Shown here in pieces: positions 17,114 through 25,621 of a stretch of DNA of 64,000 bases. The stretch is from an uncultured Algibacter sp. Its GTDB lineage: Bacteria > Bacteroidota > Bacteroidia > Flavobacteriales > Flavobacteriaceae. A program made the translations under genes and the position numbers. Below the pieces are notes generated by a model. That model saw nothing but the letters and a program-made list of their open reading frames with translations, searched no databases and was not told where the DNA came from. Numbering within the stretch: position 1 is the stretch's first letter; each line of letters begins with the position of its first letter. The stretch is taken from positions 83,757 through 147,756 of the forward strand of contig NZ_CANLZX010000009.1 of the NCBI RefSeq assembly GCF_947495675.1, written 5' to 3'.

Positions 17114-18871
17114 ATGAAAATCATATACTTAAAAAGTTTGCTTTGGATACTGGCAACATGTATGCATTACAGCATGTATTCGCAAAAAGTAACTGGTGAA
17201 TTAAAGCAATATCATAAAACAACTTTAACTTTTAATGGTCCAAAACTAAGTGAAGCACCAAAAACCTATTTAAAATATAGGTTAAATGTAACCTTTACAA
17301 GTCCAGACAACCAGGATTATATCGTACCCGGATATTTTGCAGCAGACGGTAATGCAGCAGAAACATCAGCAACCTACGGTAATAAATGGCGTGTTCATTT
17401 TACACCGAATCAAGCTGGAAAATGGACTTACAAAGTCTCTTTTAGAAAAGGAAAAAACATAGCGGTTAGCACAAATCCAAATCAAGGTCGTGCAACCTCT
17501 ATAGATGGCAGTTCTGGAACGATTATGATTACTAAAACCGATAAAACAGGTAATGATTTTAGAGCAAAAGGAAAATTACAATACGCTAATAAAGATTTTG
17601 CTCAATTTGATAATGGTTCTTATTATTTTGAAGTTGGAGCAGACAGTCCTGAAACTTTTTTAGAATATGAAGATTTTGATGCTACCAATGCTCGTCATGA
17701 TTATTTAGAAGTGGCTGCAAACTACCTAAATGGAGACCCTAGCTGGCAAAATAATAAAGGAAAAGCAATTATCGGTGCTGTAAATTACCTTGCAAATCAA
17801 GGTATGAATGTACATTATTTTTTAACTATGAATATAACAGGCGATGGCAAAAATGCATATCCCTTCCCAAACAAAGTCGATTATACCACTTATGATGTTT
17901 CTAAATTAGACCAATGGCAAATTGTTTTTGATCACATGTACAAAAAAGGCATAGTTGCCGAATTGGTATTAAGCGAAACCGAGAATAGCAATTGGTTTGA
18001 AGATCAGGAACAAGTATCCAGAACGAGCTTCTCAAACAGCAGAAAATTATACTACAGAGAAATGGTAGCTAGATTTGGTTACTTAAATATCATATATAAT
18101 ATTGGCGAAGAAGCAAACTGGAATAGTGGCGGCGATCAATTTACAGCATCACAAGTTCAAGAAGCAGCAAAATATATTGATATTTTAAGTCCTTATAACG
18201 ATTTAATAAGCATACACAACGGGCCATCAAAAGATTTCACCCTTTACCCCGCTCTAACTGCTATACCAGAAACATCTGCATTAACAACAATTTCCTTACA
18301 AGCCAATTACCAAACATTTTCTCATGGTCATGATGAAATAAAAACAGTAAAAAACCTAGCAACAACCAATAAAAAAGAATGGATAGTTCGATATTCTGAG
18401 CCTTACAGTAATAAATTACCAGACCTCGAAACATGGACTAACAATTCGCTTTGGGCCTGTATTACAGCAGGAGCAGCAGGTATTCATTACTACTCACATA
18501 ATGGAGATATAACTGTAGACAACTATACCCTACACACAGCTTTCTACCAAAGAATGAAATACGCTAAAGATTTTTTTGAAAACAATAATATTCCGTTTTG
18601 GAATTTAACCAATAACGATTCAAACATAAGCAATGGCTATTTATTAACCGATAATAAAGACTATTACATAGCATTCCTTCCCAACGGAGGTACAACAAAC
18701 ATAGACGTTTCTGGCACAGGCACGTATCAAATAAAGTGGTTTAACCCAAGAAGCGGTGGTAAATTGCAAAACGGCTCTATATCAAAAATATCGGCTGGCA
18801 AAAAAATTGCTATTGGCAACGCACCAAATACCGCAAACTCAAGCTGGGTGGTATTATTACAAAAACAATAA
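17114..18871 (+). CDS. Secreted DUF5060-type glycoside hydrolase-like protein
   Basis: The protein (585 aa) has a signal peptide (to about residue 23). The N-terminal ~100 residues form a DUF5060-like beta-sandwich (YRLNVTFTSP, RVHFTPNQAGKWTYKVSF). A TIM-barrel-like central region follows with YYFEVGADSPETFLEY, VHYFLTMNITGDG, GIVAELVLSETEN and IIYNIGEEANWN; the acidic residues in the last two are candidates for the catalytic pair. A C-terminal beta domain ends with GTYQIKWFNPRSGG. Relatives (DUF5060 / DUF4038 / DUF5605) act on plant or algal polysaccharides; the substrate is not evident. It stands alone without SusC/SusD neighbours and is followed by a REP-like repeat. Confidence 0.78.
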   Translation: MKIIYLKSLLWILATCMHYSMYSQKVTGELKQYHKTTLTFNGPKLSEAPKTYLKYRLNVTFTSPDNQDYIVPGYFAADGNAAETSATYGNKWRVHFTPNQAGKWTYKVSFRKGKNIAVSTNPNQGRATSIDGSSGTIMITKTDKTGNDFRAKGKLQYANKDFAQFDNGSYYFEVGADSPETFLEYEDFDATNARHDYLEVAANYLNGDPSWQNNKGKAIIGAVNYLANQGMNVHYFLTMNITGDGKNAYPFPNKVDYTTYDVSKLDQWQIVFDHMYKKGIVAELVLSETENSNWFEDQEQVSRTSFSNSRKLYYREMVARFGYLNIIYNIGEEANWNSGGDQFTASQVQEAAKYIDILSPYNDLISIHNGPSKDFTLYPALTAIPETSALTTISLQANYQTFSHGHDEIKTVKNLATTNKKEWIVRYSEPYSNKLPDLETWTNNSLWACITAGAAGIHYYSHNGDITVDNYTLHTAFYQRMKYAKDFFENNNIPFWNLTNNDSNISNGYLLTDNKDYYIAFLPNGGTTNIDVSGTGTYQIKWFNPRSGGKLQNGSISKISAGKKIAIGNAPNTANSSWVVLLQKQ

Positions 18872-18903
18872 TATAATTATTTAAACTCATTTCAATAATT
18901 TGG

Positions 18904-18991
18904 GCGTTACCCATAAGGGGTCGGGCTATCCGTTCCAAGTCCTCGCACTTCCTTCGTCAGGCTGTGGGCTATACACTCCTATCCCTAACGC
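18904..18991. repeat. GC-rich REP-like intergenic element
   Basis: This ~88-bp stretch is much richer in G and C than its surroundings. It is bounded by inverted 6-mers (gcgtta at 18904-18909, taacgc at 18986-18991) and contains ggggtcgggctatccgttcc and internal ctcgcacttccttcgtcagg. I recognise it from memory as a dispersed element common in Bacteroidetes intergenic regions; nothing coding fits. It sits just after the DUF5060-type gene and before miaE. Only one copy lies in this window. Confidence 0.65.
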
Positions 18992-19094
18992 GTCTTACCC
19001 GCCTAAATCAAACCTTGTCCAGAAGTTTATATAATCTAATAAGATCTTTTCAAGATTGTTTAGCATTTAACTACTTTTACAAAAAACAAAACAT

Positions 19095-19676
19095 ATGCTT
19101 GGTTTAAAATTAGCAACAGATCCACGTTGGGTAAATATTGTAGAATCGAATATAGAAGAAATACTAACCGACCATGCCTGGTGCGAGCAAAAAGCTGCCA
19201 CCAATGCCATAACTATAATTACACATAATTCTGAGCATGAAAAATTAGTTACAGATTTACTAGAATTAGCCAAAGAAGAATTAGAACACTTTCAAATGGT
19301 GCACAATATTATAAAAGAGCGTGGTTACAAACTAGGTAGAGAGCGTAAAGACAGTTATGTTAACGAACTCTATAAGTTTATGAACAAAGGCGGTAGCAGA
19401 CAGCAAAGCATGGTAGATAGATTATTATTTTCAGCCATGATTGAAGCCAGAAGCTGTGAACGTTTTAAGCTTCTTTCTAAAAAAATAAAAGATCCTGAAC
19501 TATCTAAATTCTATCATGAGTTAATGATTAGTGAAGCTGGGCATTACACAACATTCATTGGGTTTGCTAGACAATATGGCGAAGGCATAGATGTAGATAA
19601 ACGCTGGCAAGAACTTATTGATTTTGAAGCTGAAGTCATTCAGAATTACGGAAAATCTGAAACTATTCATGGTTAA
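19095..19676 (+). CDS. miaE: tRNA-(ms2io6A)-hydroxylase (MiaE)
   Basis: The 193-residue protein is a ferritin-like four-helix diiron protein. It has ILTDHAWCEQKAA near the N-terminus, AKEELEHF (the first ExxH pair), MIEARSCERF and SEAGHY (the second ExxH pair), the order seen in MiaE. MiaE hydroxylates the isopentenyl group of ms2i6A37 in tRNA using oxygen. Length and the terminal WQELIDFEAEVI fit the family well. It lies between a REP-like element and a small lipoprotein gene and seems to have its own transcript. Confidence 0.93.
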   Translation: MLGLKLATDPRWVNIVESNIEEILTDHAWCEQKAATNAITIITHNSEHEKLVTDLLELAKEELEHFQMVHNIIKERGYKLGRERKDSYVNELYKFMNKGGSRQQSMVDRLLFSAMIEARSCERFKLLSKKIKDPELSKFYHELMISEAGHYTTFIGFARQYGEGIDVDKRWQELIDFEAEVIQNYGKSETIHG

Positions 19677-19722
19677 GACGCAACTATTTAAATACTATTG
19701 TATCTAGAAACAAAGTTTACTT

Positions 19723-20319
19723 ATGAAAATCATATCTACGTTTGTTTTAATTACTGTATCGTTGTGTGCTGGACTTTGTTGTCCTCCTGAAGAAGATTAT
19801 AATTACGAATCCATTCAAATTCAAAACGACCATTTAATTAACATTGAGAACGACCAAAACACCTTTCAGCTAAACGACACTATTTACATAAATACAGTAA
19901 TTAATAATATTCAAAAAACAATTGATGGCATTGATATAAACTTAACCGATTACCTAATAACTGAAGAAGCCCCATCTTTATTTTATAATATGACTCTTTA
20001 TAAAGAAACAAACTTTGGTACACCTGTAAAAATTACAGTAACAAACGACAACTTAATAGTTATTAATGGCTCAGTTGAAAATACTTATGATTCCCTTATT
20101 GAAGTTAAAAACAATTACAATGATAATGATATTGACTTTAAAAGTAAATTTGGGATTAAGCTACTAGAAAAAGGATCTTACTACTTAGCATCACCAAATA
20201 CAGATTATATAAATCAGATTGAAATCTATGGCAATACCATAGATAATTACCAGTTACTAATTACATCTAAAATTAGAAATTCCGACGAAAATAGTATTTA
20301 CAGGTTTACAGTAGAATAA
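19723..20319 (+). CDS. Small secreted or lipoprotein of unknown function
   Basis: The 198-residue protein begins with a hydrophobic segment and a lipobox-like CAGLCC, so Cys residues 19-20 could be lipidated. The rest is Asn-, Asp- and Ile-rich with predicted beta strands (ITVTNDNLIVING, YQLLITSKIR). I recognise no domain. It follows miaE by 46 bp and is ended by a hairpin at 20332-20353. The family is probably restricted to Flavobacteriaceae. Confidence 0.7.
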   Translation: MKIISTFVLITVSLCAGLCCPPEEDYNYESIQIQNDHLINIENDQNTFQLNDTIYINTVINNIQKTIDGIDINLTDYLITEEAPSLFYNMTLYKETNFGTPVKITVTNDNLIVINGSVENTYDSLIEVKNNYNDNDIDFKSKFGIKLLEKGSYYLASPNTDYINQIEIYGNTIDNYQLLITSKIRNSDENSIYRFTVE

Positions 20320-20331
20320 TAAAAGTAAAAA

Positions 20332-20353
20332 CTCAATCAATATTTTGATTGAG
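20332..20353 (+). terminator. Hairpin terminator after the 19723 lipoprotein gene
   Basis: A perfect 9-bp stem (ctcaatcaa / ttgattgag) with a tatt loop lies 12 bp after the stop codon. The 3' side reads cctttaac, so the U-run is weak, but the A-run on the 5' side could make it work in the reverse direction. Confidence 0.6.
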
Positions 20354-20520
20354 CCTTTAACAACTGATTATAGTTTGATTGATGACCTGTTGAGGGAGTC
20401 ATCAAGTTAAATAGAAATGCCTTACACATGTGTTATTGTTTTGTTAAATAACCATATACTACTGTTAATTAACAATTTAACACTTACTACCTCAATAGTA
20501 AAAATCAACCTTTAAATGTT

Positions 20521-20528
20521 TAACTTTG
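20521..20528 (+). promoter_or_regulatory. -7 element (TAnnTTTG) of the mutS2 promoter
   Basis: TAACTTTG matches the Bacteroidetes -7 consensus exactly and lies 33 bp before the mutS2 start codon. A -33 TTTG partner at the usual distance is not obvious. Confidence 0.55.
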
Positions 20529-20561
20529 CATAGCTTTATTATTTTGAACGCATAGCAAGGA

Positions 20562-22727
20562 ATGATTCACATCCACGAAAAAACATTACAAGATTTAGAA
20601 TTTCAAACGGTTTTAAAACAAGTTAGCGAACTTTGTATTACACCACTTGGGCATGAAAAAGCATTACAGATTTCACCTTATAAAACAAAGGAAGAATTAC
20701 ACACATCACTTGGCCTAACCAATGAGTACGTTTCTTCATTTTATAACGACAATCGTATACCAAATCATGGTTTCGACACTATTGCCAAAGAAATACAACT
20801 TTTAAATATTGAAAACACCTATTTAGAAGTGCATGGCTTAAAAAAAATAGTAGCCATGTCAATTACTGTAAATGAAATTGTTACTTTTTTAAAGAAATTT
20901 GAAGAATATTACCCAAATTTAAACCAGTTTGCTTCACACATAGAAGTCACTAAAATACTTATTGAAAAGGTTGATGGTATTGTTGATAGATTTGGAGACA
21001 TAAAAGATAATGCTTCAAATTTACTTTTTGATTTACGCCAATCTATAAACAAAATTAAAGGCAAGATTAATGCAAGTTTTAGTAGCGCATTAAACACCTA
21101 CCATAACTTAGAGTATTTAGATGATATTAGAGAATCTGTAGTAGACAACAAACGTGTACTAGCCGTAAAAGCAATGTACAGACGTAAAGTTAAAGGTTCT
21201 ATAATGGGCGGTAGTAAAACAGGAAGTATCGTTTATATTGAGCCCGAAACCACTTTACAATATAGTAGAGAACTAAATAATTTAGAATACGAAGAGCAAG
21301 AAGAAGTTATAAGAATTTTAAAAGAAGTAACAGATTTTTTGCGTCCATTTTTACCGTTATTAAAAGATTACCAAAAATTATTAATTGATATAGATGTTAT
21401 TTCTGCGAAAGCAAAATATGCAAAAGCAATGAATGGTATTCTTCCTGAATTCTCAGAAGATAAAAGCATGTTTTTACGCGATGCTTACCACCCACTACTC
21501 TATTTAAATAATTTAGAAAAAAAAGAAAAAACATTTCCACAAACTATAGAATTAAAACAAGATAGCCGCATTATAGTTATTTCTGGACCAAATGCTGGTG
21601 GTAAAAGTATCACATTAAAAACCGTAGGATTATTACAAGTTATGCTACAAAGTGGCATGTTAATTCCTGTACACGAACGGAGTAAAGTGTGTTTGTTTGA
21701 TAGGATTTTAAGTGATATTGGCGACAATCAATCTATTGAGAACCACTTAAGTACCTATAGCTATCGTTTAAAGCAAATGAATTATTTCTTAAAGAAGTGT
21801 AACAAAAACACGCTTTTTTTAATTGATGAATTTGGAACAGGAAGTGATCCTGAACTTGGTGGTGCTTTAGCTGAAACGTTTCTTGAAGAGTTTTACCATC
21901 GTGAAGCTTACGGAATTATTACAACTCATTATTCAAATCTAAAAATTTTAGCTAATGAGTTACCACATATGTTAAATGCAAACATGCTATTTGACGAACG
22001 TAGTTTAGAACCACTTTTTAAATTGGTTATTGGTCAAGCCGGAAGTAGCTTTACGTTTGAGGTTGCACAAAAAAACGGTATTCCTTATAGCTTAATAAAC
22101 CGTGCCAAAAAGAAGATAGAGCGCAGTAAAGTACGTTTTGATGCTACCATTGCTAAACTTCAAAAAGAACGCTCTAGACTTGAAAAAACAGGGCAATCGT
22201 TAAAACAAAACGAAAAGAAAAAACTTGAAGAAGCCGATAAGCTTGAAGAAATAAATGCCAAAATTCAAAAGAAACTTGAAAGCTATCAAGAATTATATGA
22301 TAGCAATCAACGTTTAATATACTTAGGGCAAAAGGTTAATGATATTGCCGAAAAGTACTTTGATAACAAGCAGAAAAAAGAATTAATGTCCGAACTATTT
22401 AAAGTAGTTCAGATTGAAAACTCCAAACGCAAAAAAGTTACAGCTAAACAAAAAAAAGCTATAAAGCATAAGGAAAACCAAGTAAAGCAAGAAGCTGAAA
22501 AGAAAGTAAATGTAATTAGAAAAAAGAAAAAAATAGCAAAACAAAAAGCCATTGAAGCACCAAAACCTAAACCGATTTTAAGAGTTGGAGATCGCGTACG
22601 TATGCATGATGGAAGAGCTATTGGAAGTATTGATACCATTGAAAAAAATAAAGCTATTGTAAATTACGGTATCTTCACAACCAATGTCGCATTAGATTTA
22701 TTAGAATTAGTAGAAGCTAAAAAATAA
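20562..22727 (+). CDS. mutS2: MutS2-family ATPase lacking the Smr domain
   Basis: The 721-residue protein has the MutS2 layout: N-terminal lever region, then the ATPase with SGPNAGGKSITLKT (Walker A, about 341-354), DIGDNQSIENHLSTYS, and LIDEFGTGSDPELGG (Walker B), then a long Lys/Glu-rich coiled coil (about 510-680). It ends in a KOW-like strand segment VGDRVRMHDGRAIGSID. Classical MutS2 is near 780 residues and carries a C-terminal Smr nuclease domain, which is absent here; the coding end is clean. MutS2 proteins act on recombination intermediates or collided ribosomes. Without Smr, nuclease activity would have to come from elsewhere. Confidence 0.92.
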   Translation: MIHIHEKTLQDLEFQTVLKQVSELCITPLGHEKALQISPYKTKEELHTSLGLTNEYVSSFYNDNRIPNHGFDTIAKEIQLLNIENTYLEVHGLKKIVAMSITVNEIVTFLKKFEEYYPNLNQFASHIEVTKILIEKVDGIVDRFGDIKDNASNLLFDLRQSINKIKGKINASFSSALNTYHNLEYLDDIRESVVDNKRVLAVKAMYRRKVKGSIMGGSKTGSIVYIEPETTLQYSRELNNLEYEEQEEVIRILKEVTDFLRPFLPLLKDYQKLLIDIDVISAKAKYAKAMNGILPEFSEDKSMFLRDAYHPLLYLNNLEKKEKTFPQTIELKQDSRIIVISGPNAGGKSITLKTVGLLQVMLQSGMLIPVHERSKVCLFDRILSDIGDNQSIENHLSTYSYRLKQMNYFLKKCNKNTLFLIDEFGTGSDPELGGALAETFLEEFYHREAYGIITTHYSNLKILANELPHMLNANMLFDERSLEPLFKLVIGQAGSSFTFEVAQKNGIPYSLINRAKKKIERSKVRFDATIAKLQKERSRLEKTGQSLKQNEKKKLEEADKLEEINAKIQKKLESYQELYDSNQRLIYLGQKVNDIAEKYFDNKQKKELMSELFKVVQIENSKRKKVTAKQKKAIKHKENQVKQEAEKKVNVIRKKKKIAKQKAIEAPKPKPILRVGDRVRMHDGRAIGSIDTIEKNKAIVNYGIFTTNVALDLLELVEAKK

Positions 22728-22764
22728 GGCACATTTGTCTATCTTAGAATAAAAAAGCTATAAA

Positions 22765-23667
22765 ATGAAAAAACACCTAATCTATTTAGTATTAATTTCA
22801 GTAATGTTCACTTATGCTTGTAGTTCTAGTCAAGAATCGGATATCGAAACTATAGAAGAAGATGAAGAAGAAATTGAAATTATTGACGAACCTACTGAAG
22901 AAGAAACTCCAATAATTGAAACTCCAAAAATTGTTTGGAAAAACTGGTACCTATCTGTTCCTATTAACAATGGAGATGGTAAAGCAACTTCAATTTATTA
23001 TGAAGCCATTGAAAACAACACATTAACTACTGCTCAATCTGAATATTTTTACAAGAATGAAGATGGCAGCTATACTATGTTTACTAAGTTTACTGGCTTT
23101 ACCACATCTGGATTATCTGCTTTAGGAGATAAATATTGTAGAACCGAACTACGAGAATTCTGGAAAGGCAACCAATCAACTTCTGATAATTGGCCAATGG
23201 AAACTGGTACACATATTTTAGAAACTACCTTAAAAGTTGATTTTGTTGAAGGAAACGGTAGAACAATTGTAGCGCAAATACACGGTAAAGAAACTACTGG
23301 TTTAGAAGGAGCTCCTGCTACAGTAAAAATACGTTGGAATAGCGGAGAAATTCAAGTTGATTATTATACAAAACCAGATGCTGGCGAACCTTGGACAAGC
23401 GCTTTTGATGACAAAATAAATGTAGGAAAAGTAGATAATGAAATTTTCACGTTTAAAATAAAAATTGAAAACGGTAAATTTTACTATGCTTTAGTTTGTG
23501 AAGCTAAAGGCATTAATACAGATTACACTTTAATTTACGATTACGTAGGTAATGGCTATGGTCACGAAAACTACTTTAAAACTGGTAATTATTATGGTTG
23601 GCATGACGACTATGTTAAAACAGCTCAAGTAACTTTATACGAAGTAAAAACTGAGCATTTAGAATAA
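22765..23667 (+). CDS. Alginate lyase, polysaccharide lyase family 7, lipoprotein
   Basis: The 300-residue protein has a lipobox ending in Cys19 followed by a long acidic tether (20-50), a pattern of surface-exposed Bacteroidetes lipoproteins. The catalytic domain (about 57-300) carries the three PL7 signatures: RTELRE (126-131), QIHG (171-174) and YFKTGNYYGW (270-279). Arg126, Gln171, His173 and the Tyr of the last motif are the expected active-site residues. PL7 enzymes cleave alginate by beta-elimination; a QIH rather than QVH middle motif is usually linked with guluronate-containing substrates. The gene follows mutS2 by 37 bp and faces the cytolysin-like gene across an imperfect hairpin. 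Confidence 0.93.
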   Translation: MKKHLIYLVLISVMFTYACSSSQESDIETIEEDEEEIEIIDEPTEEETPIIETPKIVWKNWYLSVPINNGDGKATSIYYEAIENNTLTTAQSEYFYKNEDGSYTMFTKFTGFTTSGLSALGDKYCRTELREFWKGNQSTSDNWPMETGTHILETTLKVDFVEGNGRTIVAQIHGKETTGLEGAPATVKIRWNSGEIQVDYYTKPDAGEPWTSAFDDKINVGKVDNEIFTFKIKIENGKFYYALVCEAKGINTDYTLIYDYVGNGYGHENYFKTGNYYGWHDDYVKTAQVTLYEVKTEHLE

Positions 23668-23674
23668 TAAATAA

Positions 23675-23718
23675 CAGCCAACACCAAGTTGCTGAATCAC
23701 AACTTTAGGTGCTGACTG
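23675..23718. terminator. Imperfect hairpin between convergent genes
   Basis: The segment starting cagccaacaccaagttg can pair with caactttaggtgctgactg, giving a mismatched stem of about 15 pairs. It lies between the ends of the PL7 gene (+) and the cytolysin-like gene (-) and may terminate both. U-runs are weak on both sides. Confidence 0.45.
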
Positions 23719-23740
23719 TATTAAATTGCCAACTCTATTT

Positions 23741-25309
23741 TTATTCGCAAACTCTTACTTCGGCAGATCCCCATTTTCTGTAAGACTCCCAACAATCCTC
23801 ATAGTCATGTACATGGTCCCCAATATTATCTTTTAATTTCGCTTCATATCCACTACTAGATCCAAATTTATCACGTTCTACATGATAGTAAATATCATAA
23901 GCACCATTTGGTGGATAAATTGAAGTTGTAGCACCATCATTAGTGTTTTTTTTCCAATCAATATCATCATAAGTAACATTGTTTTCTCCAGGTATATTCG
24001 TTTTATACTCAACACCTATTCTAAAATTATCAGAAAGTCTATTTTTAAAAATAATTTCATTGTGTACTTTACCTGTAGTAACACATTCTACAACTTTATA
24101 ATCTGTGCTATACCCTAATTTTGCTAATGTATTGTCTTTTAAAAACCTAATAGAGTACGAAATAGGTACACCAGGGTTATTTCTAGAATAAACTGCATTT
24201 TCTCCTTTTATTATCACTTCAAGGTCTCCAAAGTCTTTAGCAGAAACAGCCTCTGCTCCTACTTCGGCATTTCCTCCAATTACTACGGTTGTGATATTAG
24301 AATTTTCTAAAATATTTTGATATTTTGTTTTAACATCTCCAGATGCAGATTTTCTACCTGCAGCATATTCAAAAGACCCTTCAAAATCTGCCTTAGACAT
24401 CTCGTAATTAGATTCCATTCTAAACATAATAATTCTACCATAGCTTACTGAATGTACATAAGCTGGTGGTGTACTAGAATTAAAAGCACTTTCCACTTGC
24501 GATAATGTAACAGATTCTGCAAATACGTCTGCTGGGTTTGTTGGATAATCCATGGTTACGGTATAAAATATCTGTTTAAACGACATCATGGCCACTCTTT
24601 TTTTAGTTGTAGTCTCATAATTAAATTGCGAAGCCACTTCATTTGATGACCAAGACGCATTAAGACCTAACTCTATACTTGCTTGCATTGAGCTATACGA
24701 AGTTTTTGCTTCAGAATACTGACTAGCTGGGTTTACATAACCTTCTTCATACGCATTTGCATTCCACCACTCTAATGCCTTATCAATTCCTGCGTCCACA
24801 CTACTCCAATTGGGGTTTTCTATTTCTACTGTTCCTGCATCTGAAATTCCTGGCAGATCTACTCTTATGGTCATTGGGGCCCTACTTAATGTAAAGGGAC
24901 TTGGCACACCACCTCTCATTGATTCATCTCCAATTACCAAAGCTCCAGGCCAAATAATACCATCATTGGGTTTTAAAATGGCTATAGATTCAAAGTTTGT
25001 TTTTAAATTATAATCAGTTGTTGTACAAACAGTATTTGTATTAGTTCCATAAATATTAGTATCATCAGATTCACTAGTTCCTTCTGTATGCTTTGATGGC
25101 ACACCGCCTGTATCTTGAACTCCTAATAATTCGTCTGCATTATAACTTAAGGATGTTATATAATCATTAATACTTTCAACATCTTCATTGTTTTGATTAT
25201 TAGATGTGTCATCGTCACTCTCTTTACTACAAGAATTGCAGGACAATAAAATAGCTGCAAAAAATAAACTGCAAAAAATACTTTTAAATGTTAATAGCTG
25301 TGTTTTCAT
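23741..25309 (-). CDS. Cholesterol-dependent-cytolysin-like pore-forming lipoprotein
   Basis: The 522-residue protein belongs to the thiol-activated cytolysin family. Visible segments include PGALVIGDES (121-130), PMTIRVDLPG (145-154), KQIFYTVTMDYPTNPADVF (245-263), PAYVHSVSYGRIIMFRMES (282-300), VVIGG with its Gly-Gly pair (342-346) and SIRFLKDNTLAKL (386-398), all strongly cytolysin-like. The N-terminus is a signal peptide with lipobox LLSC (Cys24) and an acidic stretch (KESDDD), so it may be outer-membrane anchored. The usual ECTGLAWEWWR undecapeptide is absent; the C-terminal region has two cysteines (506 and 521). Target membrane unknown. It is divergent from the TPR/HTH regulator and convergent with PL7. 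Confidence 0.88.
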   Translation of the reverse strand: MKTQLLTFKSIFCSLFFAAILLSCNSCSKESDDDTSNNQNNEDVESINDYITSLSYNADELLGVQDTGGVPSKHTEGTSESDDTNIYGTNTNTVCTTTDYNLKTNFESIAILKPNDGIIWPGALVIGDESMRGGVPSPFTLSRAPMTIRVDLPGISDAGTVEIENPNWSSVDAGIDKALEWWNANAYEEGYVNPASQYSEAKTSYSSMQASIELGLNASWSSNEVASQFNYETTTKKRVAMMSFKQIFYTVTMDYPTNPADVFAESVTLSQVESAFNSSTPPAYVHSVSYGRIIMFRMESNYEMSKADFEGSFEYAAGRKSASGDVKTKYQNILENSNITTVVIGGNAEVGAEAVSAKDFGDLEVIIKGENAVYSRNNPGVPISYSIRFLKDNTLAKLGYSTDYKVVECVTTGKVHNEIIFKNRLSDNFRIGVEYKTNIPGENNVTYDDIDWKKNTNDGATTSIYPPNGAYDIYYHVERDKFGSSSGYEAKLKDNIGDHVHDYEDCWESYRKWGSAEVRVCE

Positions 25310-25339
25310 AATTTCTAAATTTTTAGTGATTCAACACTT

Positions 25340-25347
25340 CAAAACTA
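25340..25347 (-). promoter_or_regulatory. -7 element for the cytolysin-like gene
   Basis: On the minus strand this reads TAGTTTTG, matching TAnnTTTG, and lies about 31 bp before the start codon at 25309. An upstream TTTTC stretch is present about 16 bp away, slightly close for a -33 element. Confidence 0.45.
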
Positions 25348-25380
25348 GATGCTAATTCTCCTGAAAACTAATTTATAACA

Positions 25381-25400
25381 TAGACAAAGCATGGACAAGA
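25381..25400. repeat. 20-bp motif copy 1, cytolysin-side
   Basis: The sequence tagacaaagcatggacaaga agrees at 15 of 20 positions with copy 2 at 25525-25544, including an exact 10-mer atggacaaga. It lies just upstream of the cytolysin-like gene's -7 box (about 35-55 bp), a suitable place for an activator site. Confidence 0.5.
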
Positions 25401-25524
25401 ATTAATAAAATACAACTATTACCCTATAGACACACCCCAATACCTGTTTTTTAAAATTCATTACAAACAACTAATTACCAATAACTTACAGTAATACAAA
25501 TTAATTCAATTTACTCTTAACACA

Positions 25525-25544
25525 TGGACTTTGTATGGACAAGA
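25525..25544. repeat. 20-bp motif copy 2, regulator-side
   Basis: The sequence tggactttgtatggacaaga repeats copy 1 in the same orientation 144 bp away. It also contains two atggac/tggac half-sites 11 bp apart (starting at 25524 and 25535). It lies about 78 bp before the regulator start. Confidence 0.5.
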
Positions 25545-25621
25545 CTATTATCACTCATAGACTACATCTAATTTTAAAAACAATAAATAAGTATCTTAGT
25601 GAGAGCAAAACCACCTATCTC

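Noticed and set aside
23741..25309. Cholesterol-recognition undecapeptide in the cytolysin-like protein
   Set aside because: I looked for ECTGLAWEWWR or a close variant near the C-terminus; DCWESYRKW is present but does not match in order.
25535..25621. 29-residue N-terminal extension of the TPR regulator
   Set aside because: It would bury the signal peptide and overlaps the repeated 20-bp motif; ATG 25622 starts a clear signal peptide.
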